Source: an uncultured Anaerobutyricum sp. (GTDB taxonomy: Bacteria; Bacillota; Clostridia; Lachnospirales; Lachnospiraceae). Taken from it: a stretch of 47,009 nt of DNA. The notes below the pieces were generated by a model. It was not told the DNA's origin. It saw nothing but the letters and a program-made list of their open reading frames with translations, and ran no database searches. Location of the stretch: NCBI RefSeq assembly GCF_934307085.1, contig NZ_CAKRCF010000022.1:1-47009 (forward strand). Direction: 5' to 3'. How positions within the stretch are numbered: the first letter of the stretch is position 1; every line of letters starts with the position of its first letter. Both the position numbers and the translations under genes were made by a program. Positions 24,742 through 33,553 of the stretch are shown piece after piece.

Positions 24742-25824
24742 ATGAAAAATGTAAAGATTATTAAAAAAGCTGCAATTTTTTTAATGGTGTTTGTTCTGGC
24801 TTTTAGTTCACTTAGTGTAGCCGCAGCAGTTACCTACAAGAAAGGCAATCGTACGGTACGTTATACAGGGGCAAGTTATAAAGTATATTACAACAGTAAA
24901 AGAGTAAATAGCGTGACAAGACCAGGCTTAATGATTAATGGAAATATTATGATTCCTTATAATTATACATTAGTTAAAAGAGGACCGAAGGTATCTTATT
25001 CAAAACAAAATAATGGTAAAACATTAATACTTACTTATAATGGGAACAATATTACGTTTTATCTTGATAAGAAATACATAAAAGCAAACGGTAAGAAAGA
25101 GAATATTCGTACCGCTCCTTTCAAGGCTAAAGTGGGAGGAACTAACTTAATACTTATTCCTGCTAAAGTGACTTGTCAGAAGCTTGGACTTAACTATATA
25201 TATAATTCTTCAAAAAAAGCGATTTACATAACGGGAAAAACAGCAACAACAAATTCTCCAGCCTCCTCTGGTGCAAATGGGGCAACAACAGTAAATAACA
25301 GCTTACAGGCAACGGCTTTTAAAAATATGACAACACAGCAGTTTATTAATGCAGTGGGACCAATTGCCAGAGAAGATTATCGAAAGACAGGTGTTCTTGC
25401 TTCTGTAACATTAGCACAGGCAATTAATGAGAGCGGCTGGGGTAAATCAGGTCTCGCACAAAATTCTAATAATATGTTTGGAATGAAAACTTCTCTTTCA
25501 GGTAATACATGGTCAGGTTCTGTCTGGGATGGAAAGTCTTATACAGAAGTAAAAACAACGGAAGAGTATAATGGAAAGAAAGTAACAATTACTGCAAAGT
25601 TCCGTAAATATAGCTCTGTAGCACAGTCTATTACAGATCATTCTGCATATTTGTCAAATGCAATGGATGGGTCAAAAAAGCGTTACAGCGGTCTTACAGA
25701 AACAAAAAGTTATTCTACACAGCTTACGATTCTTCAAAAAGGTGGATACTGTACATGGTCTGGCTATGTATCTGAATTAACAACACTTATTAAAAAATAT
25801 AATTTGACGAGCTGGGATAATTAG
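24742..25824 (+). CDS. Secreted cell-wall glucosaminidase with copper amine oxidase-like N-terminal domain
   Basis: A 360-aa exported hydrolase. A signal peptide with a hydrophobic AIFLMVFVLAFSS core ends near residue 29. Residues about 45-165 resemble the copper amine oxidase-like N-terminal stalk domain (repeat-like strands such as MINGNIMIPYNYTL and LILIPAKVTCQKLGL), here probably for cell-wall attachment. A Ser/Thr/Asn linker follows, then a glucosaminidase domain (about 195-355) with the catalytic Glu230 in AQAINESGWGKSGL and NNMFGMK after it. It should cut the glycan strands of peptidoglycan. GGGAGGAGA precedes the ATG. The next gene starts 6 bases after the stop, suggesting co-expression. 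Confidence 0.85.
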   Translation: MKNVKIIKKAAIFLMVFVLAFSSLSVAAAVTYKKGNRTVRYTGASYKVYYNSKRVNSVTRPGLMINGNIMIPYNYTLVKRGPKVSYSKQNNGKTLILTYNGNNITFYLDKKYIKANGKKENIRTAPFKAKVGGTNLILIPAKVTCQKLGLNYIYNSSKKAIYITGKTATTNSPASSGANGATTVNNSLQATAFKNMTTQQFINAVGPIAREDYRKTGVLASVTLAQAINESGWGKSGLAQNSNNMFGMKTSLSGNTWSGSVWDGKSYTEVKTTEEYNGKKVTITAKFRKYSSVAQSITDHSAYLSNAMDGSKKRYSGLTETKSYSTQLTILQKGGYCTWSGYVSELTTLIKKYNLTSWDN

Positions 25825-25830
25825 TATTTT

Positions 25831-26493
25831 ATGGAAAAGAAAGAAAATAATCAGGAGATTCCTTCTATAAAAAAGACAATTTTGTCGATGTCCTTTTCTA
25901 TTATTTTAGTTACAGCAGTCTTATTGTTTGTTTTTGGATTTAAATACTTTCTAAATGGAAGAAGTTATCAGGGAGAGGCAGTTCAAAAAGAAAAAGAAAA
26001 TCATGATACTATCAAAGAATATTTAGATGAAGATAAAACCTTTCAGGCAGGATACATCATGATAAAGAATGTAGCACAGAAGGGAATCTATACTTCTGAA
26101 ATACCTGGAAAAAAGGAAGAAGATTCTATAGCTTTGAAGAACGGGCAGCTTCTTTGGGCAAATAAAAAAGGAGAGTATAAGGGAAAAACATACTATCATT
26201 TACGAAATGGATCGTATATACGTGCCAGTGAGAAGTATACAGAAGAACTTGCTTCCTACGAAAAACTCGGTGGTTATGTGGCGATTACCTATATCAGTTC
26301 TACAGGGGTCAGACTTCGGGAATGGGCAGATTTTAAAGCAGACAATGTAGTGAAATCTGTTTATGTAGGAGATAAGGTTCAGGTAAAAGGGAAAGTAACA
26401 AGGAAGAATGGAGAATCTGCCTATATTACAGAATCAGGGCTTTATCTCACGACGGATATACAATATCTTAATGACTATACAACAGAAGAATAA
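25831..26493 (+). CDS. Hypothetical membrane-anchored protein with SH3-like C-terminal region
   Basis: A 220-aa protein with a charged N-terminal tail of about 18 residues, one membrane helix (MSFSIILVTAVLLFVFGF, residues 20-37) and an extracellular part. The last 75 residues (YVAITYISSTGVRLREWADF followed by VVKSVYVGDKVQVKGKV) resemble a bacterial SH3 domain, a fold that often binds cell wall. It starts 6 bases after the glucosaminidase gene and has only a weak ribosome site, so translation may be coupled. A role in wall turnover with its neighbour is inferred. I do not recognise the family. Confidence 0.6.
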   Translation: MEKKENNQEIPSIKKTILSMSFSIILVTAVLLFVFGFKYFLNGRSYQGEAVQKEKENHDTIKEYLDEDKTFQAGYIMIKNVAQKGIYTSEIPGKKEEDSIALKNGQLLWANKKGEYKGKTYYHLRNGSYIRASEKYTEELASYEKLGGYVAITYISSTGVRLREWADFKADNVVKSVYVGDKVQVKGKVTRKNGESAYITESGLYLTTDIQYLNDYTTEE

Positions 26494-26531
26494 TTTGTTA
26501 AGGTGAGAGAAAAGATACACGAGAACGGGAA

Positions 26532-26636
26532 ATGCCGTATATTTTTATCTATCTTTATGGCGGCAAATGTTAAGTATTTGCATGGGATACTTAATATTTG
26601 CTCTTGGGAGACCGATAGAAATATATGGCGTTTTTT
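26532..26636 (+). terminator. Long two-layer hairpin ending in a T-run
   Basis: The inner stem pairs 26563-26577 with 26587-26601 (15 positions, one G-T). The outer stem pairs 26532-26549 with 26614-26631 with a few G-T mismatches. A T6 tract follows. It is placed to end transcription of the glucosaminidase operon, but it is much larger than the other terminators here. Its sequence is not shared with families A or B. Confidence 0.6.
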
Positions 26637-26751
26637 GCATTTACATAATGTAGTACTAGAGGGGGTGACTGCTTGAAATTTAGACCTGAAAAAATCATTA
26701 TTTTTCTTAAAGTTAAAAAAAACAAAAAAATTGAAAAAATTAAAAAAGTAC

Positions 26752-26780
26752 TTGCAATTAAGAAAATGCTGTGCTATAAT
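26752..26780 (+). promoter_or_regulatory. Promoter of the first tRNA-Leu gene
   Basis: TTGCAA (26752-26757), a 17-base spacer and a perfect TATAAT (26775-26780). It is almost identical to the promoter of the second copy. Confidence 0.85.
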
Positions 26781-26812
26781 AAATTTCGTCAGTGAGAGAT
26801 ACTTACTGGTAA

Positions 26813-26897
26813 GCAGTTGTGGCGGAATTGGCATACGCGCTAGACTAAGGATCTAGTCCGGGCTGACTGGGTACGGGTTCAAGTCCCGTCAACTGCA
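26813..26897 (+). tRNA. tRNA-Leu, anticodon AAG, copy 1
   Basis: An 85-nt class II tRNA. The acceptor stem pairs GCAGTTG with CAACTGC, with discriminator A. The D-arm is GGCGGAATTGGCATACGCGC-like, the anticodon stem CTAGA/TCTAG holds loop CTAAGGA (anticodon AAG), there is a long variable arm, and the T-arm is ACGGG-TTCAAGT-CCCGT. CCA is not encoded. A34 would read CUU, and with inosine also CUC and CUA; most bacterial A34 tRNAs are tRNA-Arg(ACG), so this one stands out. Confidence 0.93.
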
Positions 26898-26904
26898 TGA
26901 GATA

Positions 26905-26940
26905 AGAGCTGAGGAATTTTCTTCAGCTCTTTTTATTTTA
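26905..26940 (+). terminator. Terminator of the first tRNA-Leu unit
   Basis: AGAGCTGA (26905-26912) pairs with TCAGCTCT (26923-26930), extended by two further pairs and followed by TTTTATTTT. Confidence 0.85.
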
Positions 26941-27087
26941 ATTTATAAAATGAAGAGAGGTCTGATTTGAGGAACAAACAGACGAATCATGTGAACAGCT
27001 TTCTCGACATTGAATTGATTTTTTGCTTCTCTTATCTTTTACCATACTTCAAATAATCAAAGAAATGAAAAATTTTATAAAAAGTGC

Positions 27088-27116
27088 TTGCAATTAAAAA
27101 AACTCTGTGCTATAAT
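27088..27116 (+). promoter_or_regulatory. Promoter of the second tRNA-Leu gene
   Basis: TTGCAA (27088-27093), a 17-base spacer and TATAAT (27111-27116). The 40 bases after it also resemble the first copy. Confidence 0.85.
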
Positions 27117-27152
27117 AAATTTCGTTGGTGAGCGAGAGACATTCACCAATAA

Positions 27153-27237
27153 GCAGTTGTGGCGGAATTGGCATACGCGCTAGACTAAGGATCTAGTCCG
27201 GGCTGACTGGGTACGGGTTCAAGTCCCGTCAACTGCA
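27153..27237 (+). tRNA. tRNA-Leu, anticodon AAG, copy 2
   Basis: Identical over all 85 bases to the copy at 26813-26897, with its own near-identical promoter but a different terminator. The pair is a tandem duplication of a whole promoter-tRNA cassette about 340 bases apart, with unrelated sequence in between (26940-27060). Confidence 0.93.
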
Positions 27238-27247
27238 TTGTTGGAAG

Positions 27248-27281
27248 AAGCTGAAGACCTTTGCGGTTTTCAGCTTTTTTT
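27248..27281 (+). terminator. Terminator of the second tRNA-Leu unit
   Basis: AAGCTGAAGACC (27248-27259) pairs with GGTTTTCAGCTT (27265-27276) with one mismatch, followed by a T-run. Confidence 0.8.
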
Positions 27282-27317
27282 GTTATCACAGGAAGTCTAA
27301 GTGAATAGGAGATTACT

Positions 27318-29165
27318 ATGAGCGTAATAAATGTAGAGCATATTTCAAAATTATATGGTGATAAGATGGTTCTTGAAGATTTGTCCTGCAGTGTAGATGA
27401 GGGCGATAAAATCGGAATTATCGGTATTAATGGAACGGGTAAATCCACACTTCTCCGTATTATTGCAGGAGAAGAAGAAGCAGATGAGGGAAAGATTATT
27501 TTCTCAAATGGAATGACAATCGGCTGGATGGGACAGAATCCAGAATTTGATGAGGAGAGCAGTATTTTAAAGTATGTCTGTGAAGGAAAGAAAATGGAAG
27601 ATGACTACGGTTATGAGAGCGATGCGAAGGCAATGCTTACCGTATTAGAGTTAGAGAATTTTGATGAGAAGATTAAAAATCTTTCTGGAGGACAAAAGAA
27701 GAGAGCGGCTCTTTGTAAAGTTTTATTGCAAAAACCAGATATTTTGATTTTAGATGAGCCAACAAACCATTTGGATAATAAGATGTCTGACTGGTTGGAG
27801 AATTATCTAAAGAATTATCGTGGGGTACTGTTGATGGTAACACATGACAGATATTTTCTTGATAAGGTAACGAACCATATATGGGAAGTAGAAGGTGGCA
27901 AGGTTTATTATTATGAGGAGAATTATTCTGGATATTTGGAGCGAAAAGCAGAGAGAGAAGAAAGAGAACTTGCTTCAGAAAGAAAGAGGCAAAGTATTCT
28001 CAGAAACGAAGTAAAGTGGGTTATGCGTGGTGCGAGGGCACGTTCTACAAAGCAAAAGGCACGTTTGGAGCGTTTTGAGCAATTGAAAGCGATGGATTCC
28101 CCAAAAGCGGCAAAACAGGTAGAGATGGGATCTGTAGGTACCAGACTTGGTAAGAAGACGATTGAACTTTACGATATTTCTAAAGCATATGGAGAAAAGG
28201 TGCTATTTCATAATTTTTCTTATATATTTAAACGATTTGAACGAATTGGATTTGTTGGACATAATGGTTGCGGAAAGTCCACGTTGATGAAGATTTTAGC
28301 AAATTTAGAGCAGGCAGATTCTGGAGTAGTTGAATGGGGTGAAACAATCAAGATTGGCTACTTCGCACAGGAATGTGAAGTGATGGATGAAAGAGAGCGA
28401 GTGATTGATTACATTAAGGATGCAGCAGAGTATGTGCGAACATCCGAAGGTTTAGTCAGTGCATCAAAGATGTTAGAGCGTTTTCTTTTTAGTTCAGATA
28501 TGCAGTATACACCGATTGCTAAAATTTCCGGTGGAGAAAGACGAAGATTATATCTTTTAAAAGTTCTGATGCAGTCTCCAAATGTTCTCATTCTTGACGA
28601 GCCAACCAATGACCTTGATATCGCAACTCTTCGAGTTTTAGAGGATTTTCTTGATGAATTTGCAGGAATTGTTATTACTGTTTCTCATGATCGTTATTTC
28701 CTTGACCGTACAGTAGACCGCATTGCTGCTTTTGAAAATGAAAATATCGTTATTTATGAAGGTGATTATACAGAATATCAGGAAAAGTCAGGAAGGATTG
28801 AGAATGATTCGATTGACAGTGTAGATTCTGGTTCCGGACTTCATATTAAAAAGAGTAATGAGAAGAAAAAAGAAGGAAGAGAGCAGTGGCTTGCTTCTAA
28901 AAGTAAAGAAAAGAAGTTGAAATTTTCTTATAAAGAACAAAAAGAATTTGAGACAATCGACGAAGATATTGAGAAGTTAGAAGAAAAAATTACACAGCTA
29001 GAAGAACAAATCAGTAAGTGTGCGACTGATTTCATAAAATTGAATGAATTTATGCAAGAAAAAGAAAAGACGGAAGTCGAACTTTCTGATAAAATGGAAC
29101 GGTGGGTTTATTTAAATGATCTTGCCGAAAAAATAGAGGAACAAAAGAAGGAAAAAGGAGAATAA
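27318..29165 (+). CDS. ABC-F family ATPase (Uup-like)
   Basis: A 615-aa soluble protein with two ABC ATPase domains and no membrane segments. The first has Walker A GINGTGKST, signature LSGGQKKR and Walker B ILDEPTNHLD; the second has GHNGCGKST, SGGERRR and ILDEPTNDLD. The linker between them is basic and helical (ARSTKQKARLERFEQL), and the last 90 residues form a coiled coil rich in Lys and Glu, as in Uup. ABC-F proteins act on the ribosome at the E site. Uup is linked to DNA and ribosome quality functions rather than antibiotic resistance, so resistance should not be assumed. The DUF1015 gene follows after 2 bases. Confidence 0.9.
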   Translation: MSVINVEHISKLYGDKMVLEDLSCSVDEGDKIGIIGINGTGKSTLLRIIAGEEEADEGKIIFSNGMTIGWMGQNPEFDEESSILKYVCEGKKMEDDYGYESDAKAMLTVLELENFDEKIKNLSGGQKKRAALCKVLLQKPDILILDEPTNHLDNKMSDWLENYLKNYRGVLLMVTHDRYFLDKVTNHIWEVEGGKVYYYEENYSGYLERKAEREERELASERKRQSILRNEVKWVMRGARARSTKQKARLERFEQLKAMDSPKAAKQVEMGSVGTRLGKKTIELYDISKAYGEKVLFHNFSYIFKRFERIGFVGHNGCGKSTLMKILANLEQADSGVVEWGETIKIGYFAQECEVMDERERVIDYIKDAAEYVRTSEGLVSASKMLERFLFSSDMQYTPIAKISGGERRRLYLLKVLMQSPNVLILDEPTNDLDIATLRVLEDFLDEFAGIVITVSHDRYFLDRTVDRIAAFENENIVIYEGDYTEYQEKSGRIENDSIDSVDSGSGLHIKKSNEKKKEGREQWLASKSKEKKLKFSYKEQKEFETIDEDIEKLEEKITQLEEQISKCATDFIKLNEFMQEKEKTEVELSDKMERWVYLNDLAEKIEEQKKEKGE

Positions 29166-29167
29166 AA

Positions 29168-30430
29168 ATGACAGCATTTGAGGGGGCAGATATTTTACTG
29201 CCTAATAAAGAAGTAGACATGGGAAAGTGGTCTGTTATTGCCTGTGACCAGTTTACCAGTGAACCGAAATACTGGGAAGAGGTAAAAAAACTTGTTGGAG
29301 ATAGTCCATCTACTCTTGATATGATTTTACCAGAAGTGTATTTGGAGAAGGAAAATCATGAGGGGCATCTTAAAAATATTGAAGATTCCATGAATACTTA
29401 TCTACGTGAAAACGTTTTTACAGAGTATAAAGATGCGATGATTTATGTGGAACGAACAGACAGTATTGGAAATGTTCGTGCAGGTATTGTTGGAAAGATT
29501 GATTTAGAACAATATGATTATAGTAAAAAAAGTACTTCATTTATAAGAGCTACGGAAGCAACTGTGGCAGAGAGAATTCCAGCAAGAGTAGAGATTCGTA
29601 ACAATGCCGTTTTAGAGCTTCCTCATGTTATGCTGCTAGTAGATGATGCCGGGAAACACGTTATTGAACCATGTGAGAAGGAAAAAGAGCATCTTCCGCT
29701 TTTGTATGATTTTGACCTTATGATGGGGGGCGGACATCTTTGCGGTTATCTGCTTGGAAAAGGGGAAAAAGAGAGAATTGAAAAAGCACTTTCTTTTCTT
29801 GCAGATCCGAAATGTTTTTCTGATAAATATAACGTAAAAGACCGACCGGTTCTTTTATTTGCAGTAGGAGATGGAAATCACTCACTTGCTGCGGCAAAGG
29901 CATATTATGAGCAGTTAAAAGCTGCACATCCAGGTGAAGATTTATCAGATCATCCAGCAAGATACGCACTTGTAGAGATTGTGAATCTTCATAGTCCGGC
30001 ACTGAAATTCGAGGCGATTCATCGAATTGTTACAGATGTCCATGTAGAAGATTTGTTAAGTAAGATGAATGCAGCTTTACATATTAAAAGGGAAGGAAAA
30101 GGACAGACATTTTATACCATTTATAATGGAAAGAAAAAGAAATGTGTCATTGATCGTCCAACTTCTAAATTAACATTAGGAAGTCTGCAGAGATTCCTTG
30201 ATGGATATCTGGCACAAAATGGCGGAAAGATTGACTACATTCATGGAGAAGAAGTAGTAGAAAGTCTTGCCAGGAAAAAAGATAGTATAGGATTTATTTT
30301 ACCGGATATGGGAAAAAAAGAATTATTCCCTACAGTAATTCATGATGGGGCATTGCCAAGAAAAACCTTTTCTATGGGACATGCACAGGATAAACGTTAT
30401 TATACAGAATGCCGTAAAATAAGAAAATAG
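29168..30430 (+). CDS. DUF1015 family protein
   Basis: A 420-aa cytosolic protein of the DUF1015 family. It shows an N-terminal WSVIACDQFTSEPKYWEEV segment, a central LLFAVGDGNHSLAAAKAYYE motif that recalls the ParB/sulfiredoxin-fold phosphate-binding GDGxHR/S loop, and ALVEIVNLHSPAL after it. No biochemical role is firmly known to me; in other genomes relatives sit near serine synthesis genes, and one ParB-like relative is a serine kinase, so a phosphotransfer role is possible. It is 2 bases behind the ABC-F gene with AAAGGAG in that gap region, so the two are co-translated. Confidence 0.8.
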   Translation: MTAFEGADILLPNKEVDMGKWSVIACDQFTSEPKYWEEVKKLVGDSPSTLDMILPEVYLEKENHEGHLKNIEDSMNTYLRENVFTEYKDAMIYVERTDSIGNVRAGIVGKIDLEQYDYSKKSTSFIRATEATVAERIPARVEIRNNAVLELPHVMLLVDDAGKHVIEPCEKEKEHLPLLYDFDLMMGGGHLCGYLLGKGEKERIEKALSFLADPKCFSDKYNVKDRPVLLFAVGDGNHSLAAAKAYYEQLKAAHPGEDLSDHPARYALVEIVNLHSPALKFEAIHRIVTDVHVEDLLSKMNAALHIKREGKGQTFYTIYNGKKKKCVIDRPTSKLTLGSLQRFLDGYLAQNGGKIDYIHGEEVVESLARKKDSIGFILPDMGKKELFPTVIHDGALPRKTFSMGHAQDKRYYTECRKIRK

Positions 30431-30568
30431 TATTATAGATACGTTTGATTTTAAACTATGAATCATTATAATAATAGAAGGAGAAATTTTGCGGGAATTT
30501 CAGGTAATGTAATTACTGGAATGAAGGTATTATGATAGTCAGTTTACTTAAGAAAAGGAGATACTACT

Positions 30569-31369
30569 ATGCCAACAACATATACACATTACGCTTATGG
30601 CCAGGAAGTTTTTCATAAATTTCCCAAAGAGCTGCAAAGAAAAATAGAACCATATATTGATTATTATAATATTGGCGTGCATGGTCCGGACATTTTATTC
30701 TATTATCGTTCTTATTGCAAAAATAAGGTGAATCAGTATGGAGTAAAAGTGCATCACGAACCTGCCAGAGAGTTTTTTAAACGAGCGTTTAAAGTATTTC
30801 AGGCACAGAAGAATAAGAAAGCAGCATTTGCCTATCTTGCCGGCTTTATGACCCATTTTATTTTAGACAGCTCCTGTCATCCTTATGTAAGAAAGCGGAT
30901 AGAAGAAACTGGTGTTAGTCATACAGAGATAGAGACTGATTGGGATTTTGAGGTGATGCAGCGTGACGGCAGGGATTTAAACCACTATAAAAGAGCCTGT
31001 CATATAAAGGATAAAAAAGAGATTGCTATGATAATTGCACCGTATTTTAAAAAGTCCACAAAACAGATTCAGATCAGCCTTTTTTATATGAAGCTGGTAA
31101 TTAATTATATTTTCCGTTCGGGTTTTGGTGTAAAAAGAACAATTACGACAGTGATTGGTGGATATGTCAGTCCGGAATTAGATTTACATTATCATTTTAT
31201 TCCAAAAGATATTAATCCGGCGGATACAGAAACCTGTCAGCATCTTTGGGAACTTTATAATGATAGTCAGGAACTTTGTGTGGAAATGATAATAAAGCTT
31301 TATAGGGCGTTACATAGTATGGATATGTCTTTCTGTAAGGAGAGAAGATTGTCCAGAAACTTTTCTTAA
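30569..31369 (+). CDS. Zinc-dependent phospholipase C-like protein
   Basis: A 266-aa protein of the zinc-dependent phospholipase C / S1-P1 nuclease-like superfamily as found in Clostridia. It starts with PTTYTHYAYGQEV (a His ligand near residue 6), has NIGVHGPDILFYY near 35, HHEPAREFFKRA near 65 and AGFMTHFILDSSCHPYV near 91-107 with two His ligands. No signal peptide is evident, so it probably acts inside the cell or at the membrane face. The substrate is unknown. AAGGAGAT precedes the ATG. It seems monocistronic. Confidence 0.78.
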   Translation: MPTTYTHYAYGQEVFHKFPKELQRKIEPYIDYYNIGVHGPDILFYYRSYCKNKVNQYGVKVHHEPAREFFKRAFKVFQAQKNKKAAFAYLAGFMTHFILDSSCHPYVRKRIEETGVSHTEIETDWDFEVMQRDGRDLNHYKRACHIKDKKEIAMIIAPYFKKSTKQIQISLFYMKLVINYIFRSGFGVKRTITTVIGGYVSPELDLHYHFIPKDINPADTETCQHLWELYNDSQELCVEMIIKLYRALHSMDMSFCKERRLSRNFS

Positions 31370-31372
31370 GAA

Positions 31373-31435
31373 ACGTGTTTGAAAAATTATTTCCGCAAAT
31401 TGTAATGCAATCTTGCAAAAAGCATTTTTCAAAAA
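31373..31435. repeat. Imperfect inverted repeat with GTGTTTGAAAAATTATTTC motif
   Basis: TTTGAAAAATTATTTCCGCAA (given as 31378-31398) pairs with the complement near 31412-31432 with four mismatches. The left arm resembles 18949-18970 and, on the other strand, 22250-22272. It could be a terminator of the phospholipase-like gene, though T-runs are short. Confidence 0.4.
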
Positions 31436-31564
31436 TACCCCAGTAAGCGGATGATAAAAACAAAGAGAGTTGTAAGACAATTATAAAAAATGTAAAGTAT
31501 AAAAACCAAGACAATCACAAATAAAACACCTTAAATTTAAAAGAAAAACAAAAGGAGAGGCAAT

Positions 31565-33244
31565 ATGAAAAGAAAACTAACAGGAATACTTTTACTTTTG
31601 CTGTTTATTGCACTGCCTTTACAGGGACAGGCGAAAGTAAAAGCACCGAAGAAACAATGCCATGCTTATGTGGTAATGGATGCAGGCTCTGGAGAAGTTC
31701 TTTTTGGACAGGATGCAAATAAAAAGATTTATCCCGCAAGTACGGCAAAGCTTATGACAGCGATTGTTTGTGTGGAAAAGGGAAATGTAAATTCTGTGAT
31801 TAAGACAAAGGCTGATGTAGTATATCATACAACGCCAGGAACTTATAGTTTAGGAATTGGTGCAGGTGTAAAATATACGTTTAAAGATTTATTACATATA
31901 AGCCTGATGTCTTCAGCTGCCGATGCGACAGATTCTCTGGCAGTTGGTGTATTTGGTTCTAAAAAAAACTGTGTGGAGGCAATGAATGAAAAATGTAAAG
32001 AACTTGGTTTAAAGAAAACACATTTTGATAATCCGGTTGGTTCCGATATTGGTGCTGGCTATAATGAAACTTATGCTAGTGCAAAAGAAATGGCAGAAAT
32101 TTGCCGATATGCGATGGCAATTCCAATGATTCGAAGTGCAGTATCAAAGGCACATTACTCTACACAGCGGGGCGGGATGTATGTTAATACAACAAATTGG
32201 TTTTTAAAAGGAATGGCTTATTATGATCATGATGCCTATAAAGTTATCGGGTCAAAATCCGGCACAACAAATGCGGCAGGTCATGTATTTATTGCAACAG
32301 CAACAGATAACGAAGGTCATGAACTGATTTGTGCCTACTTTGGAAATGTTAGTAAGGAAAGTACTTTTGCTTCGATAAGAAGCCTATTTGATTATACATT
32401 TAAAAATTATAAAAAGGGAAAGATTACTCTGACCCCAAGCAATTATGATGTGAGAAGTTCTAAAAAGTATGGTGCAGTTTATAGTGAATATTCGTCACTT
32501 CATTGTTATCCAATGCAAAAAGACGGAATATTTGCACCAAATAAAGCAATCACAAGAAAGCAACTTGGAACTATGCTTGGAGCAATTGATTCTCTAAAAG
32601 ACAATGCAACTTTATCTGCTTTTATCTCAGAAAATAGCAATGGAAGCGTAACGGTAGCTCGGTTTGCACAACTTCTACAGGAATTATATCCAACAACATT
32701 ATCTCATAAAAAAGTGGAAGAAACCGTATCTGTCTGCAGTGGTACAGAAACGATGGATGAAACTGCAAAAGAAGCGTATGCATCCTTTGTATTAAGTCCA
32801 TTGGCAATAGACGATTCCTGTAAAGTGGCAAATCAACGTATTACAAGAGGACAAGCTTTATTGATTGCAGATAAGCTTGCTAATTATCAGATGAATTATT
32901 TTGCAGATCATGCACAAAATCAAGTAGCTGAAGTCCGCCAGATTCCGGGAGAAGATGGAACAATCATACTTCCAGCTATGTCTTATACTACCTTTAATAA
33001 AAAGTGGAGCGATAACTTAAAAAGGCAAAAAGAAGCACGAGATGCAGAAGAAGCAGCGAAAAAAGCTGAGGCTGAGCGAAAGGCGGCAGAAGCAAAAAAA
33101 GCAGCCGAGCAGACAACAGCTACAACACAGCAGAAAAAAGAGGATAAGCAGGTAACAGAGACAACGCAGAAAAAAGAAGCTTCTACGCAGGCAACAACCG
33201 CTGCACCTCAAAAAAAGCAGAAAAAAACAAAAAAGGCGAAATAG
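31565..33244 (+). CDS. D-alanyl-D-alanine carboxypeptidase (DacF-like, low-molecular-weight PBP) with altered SxN motif
   Basis: A 559-aa secreted serine peptidase that trims the terminal D-Ala of peptidoglycan stems. The signal peptide ends near residue 23. The catalytic motif STAK (59-62) is present; KTG appears as KSG (231-233). At the place of SxN the protein has SAAD (117-120), so the Asn is Ala. After the catalytic domain come a region of about 200 residues of unknown fold (roughly 290-480, part of which resembles an SLH-like or helical repeat, ITRKQLGTMLGAI and ITRGQALLIADKL), and a highly charged tail of Ala, Lys, Glu and Thr from about residue 490, likely for wall contact. No membrane anchor is seen. 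AAAGGAGAGG precedes the ATG. Confidence 0.85.
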   Translation: MKRKLTGILLLLLFIALPLQGQAKVKAPKKQCHAYVVMDAGSGEVLFGQDANKKIYPASTAKLMTAIVCVEKGNVNSVIKTKADVVYHTTPGTYSLGIGAGVKYTFKDLLHISLMSSAADATDSLAVGVFGSKKNCVEAMNEKCKELGLKKTHFDNPVGSDIGAGYNETYASAKEMAEICRYAMAIPMIRSAVSKAHYSTQRGGMYVNTTNWFLKGMAYYDHDAYKVIGSKSGTTNAAGHVFIATATDNEGHELICAYFGNVSKESTFASIRSLFDYTFKNYKKGKITLTPSNYDVRSSKKYGAVYSEYSSLHCYPMQKDGIFAPNKAITRKQLGTMLGAIDSLKDNATLSAFISENSNGSVTVARFAQLLQELYPTTLSHKKVEETVSVCSGTETMDETAKEAYASFVLSPLAIDDSCKVANQRITRGQALLIADKLANYQMNYFADHAQNQVAEVRQIPGEDGTIILPAMSYTTFNKKWSDNLKRQKEARDAEEAAKKAEAERKAAEAKKAAEQTTATTQQKKEDKQVTETTQKKEASTQATTAAPQKKQKKTKKAK

Positions 33245-33297
33245 AAAAAGTAATAAAATAAAAGACGTGATATAGAAATAAAAAGAGGTAATGGATT

Positions 33298-33492
33298 ATG
33301 GGAAAGAAACTTTATAAATCATCTTTAGATAAAAAAATATGTGGTGTATGCGGAGGACTTGCAGAATTTTTCGGAATTGATGCAACAATCCTTCGTTTAC
33401 TCGTTGTTCTCTTTACGTTAGCAGGAGGCTCTGGTGTATTGTTTTATATCGTTGCGGCACTTATCATACCGGATGAATCGGAGTATTATTAA
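33298..33492 (+). CDS. PspC domain small membrane protein
   Basis: A 64-aa protein that is almost only a PspC domain: KKICGVCGGLAEFFGIDATILR (residues about 11-32), then a hydrophobic helix (LLVVLFTLAGGSGVLFYIVAALI) and IPDE. Such proteins are small membrane stress components; the exact role is unknown. AGAGG lies before the ATG. It stands between dacF-like and hydE, all on the plus strand with short gaps (53 and 61 bases). Confidence 0.9.
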   Translation: MGKKLYKSSLDKKICGVCGGLAEFFGIDATILRLLVVLFTLAGGSGVLFYIVAALIIPDESEYY

Positions 33493-33553
33493 TCAAAAAC
33501 TAAATCTGTGTTGATGACAATGGAAAAATATTGAGTGATTTAGAGGAAAAGAA

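Noticed and set aside
27318..29165. ABC-F protein as an antibiotic-resistance factor
   Set aside because: The long C-terminal coiled coil and the linker resemble Uup more than resistance ABC-F proteins, and there is no attenuator leader or resistance neighbour.
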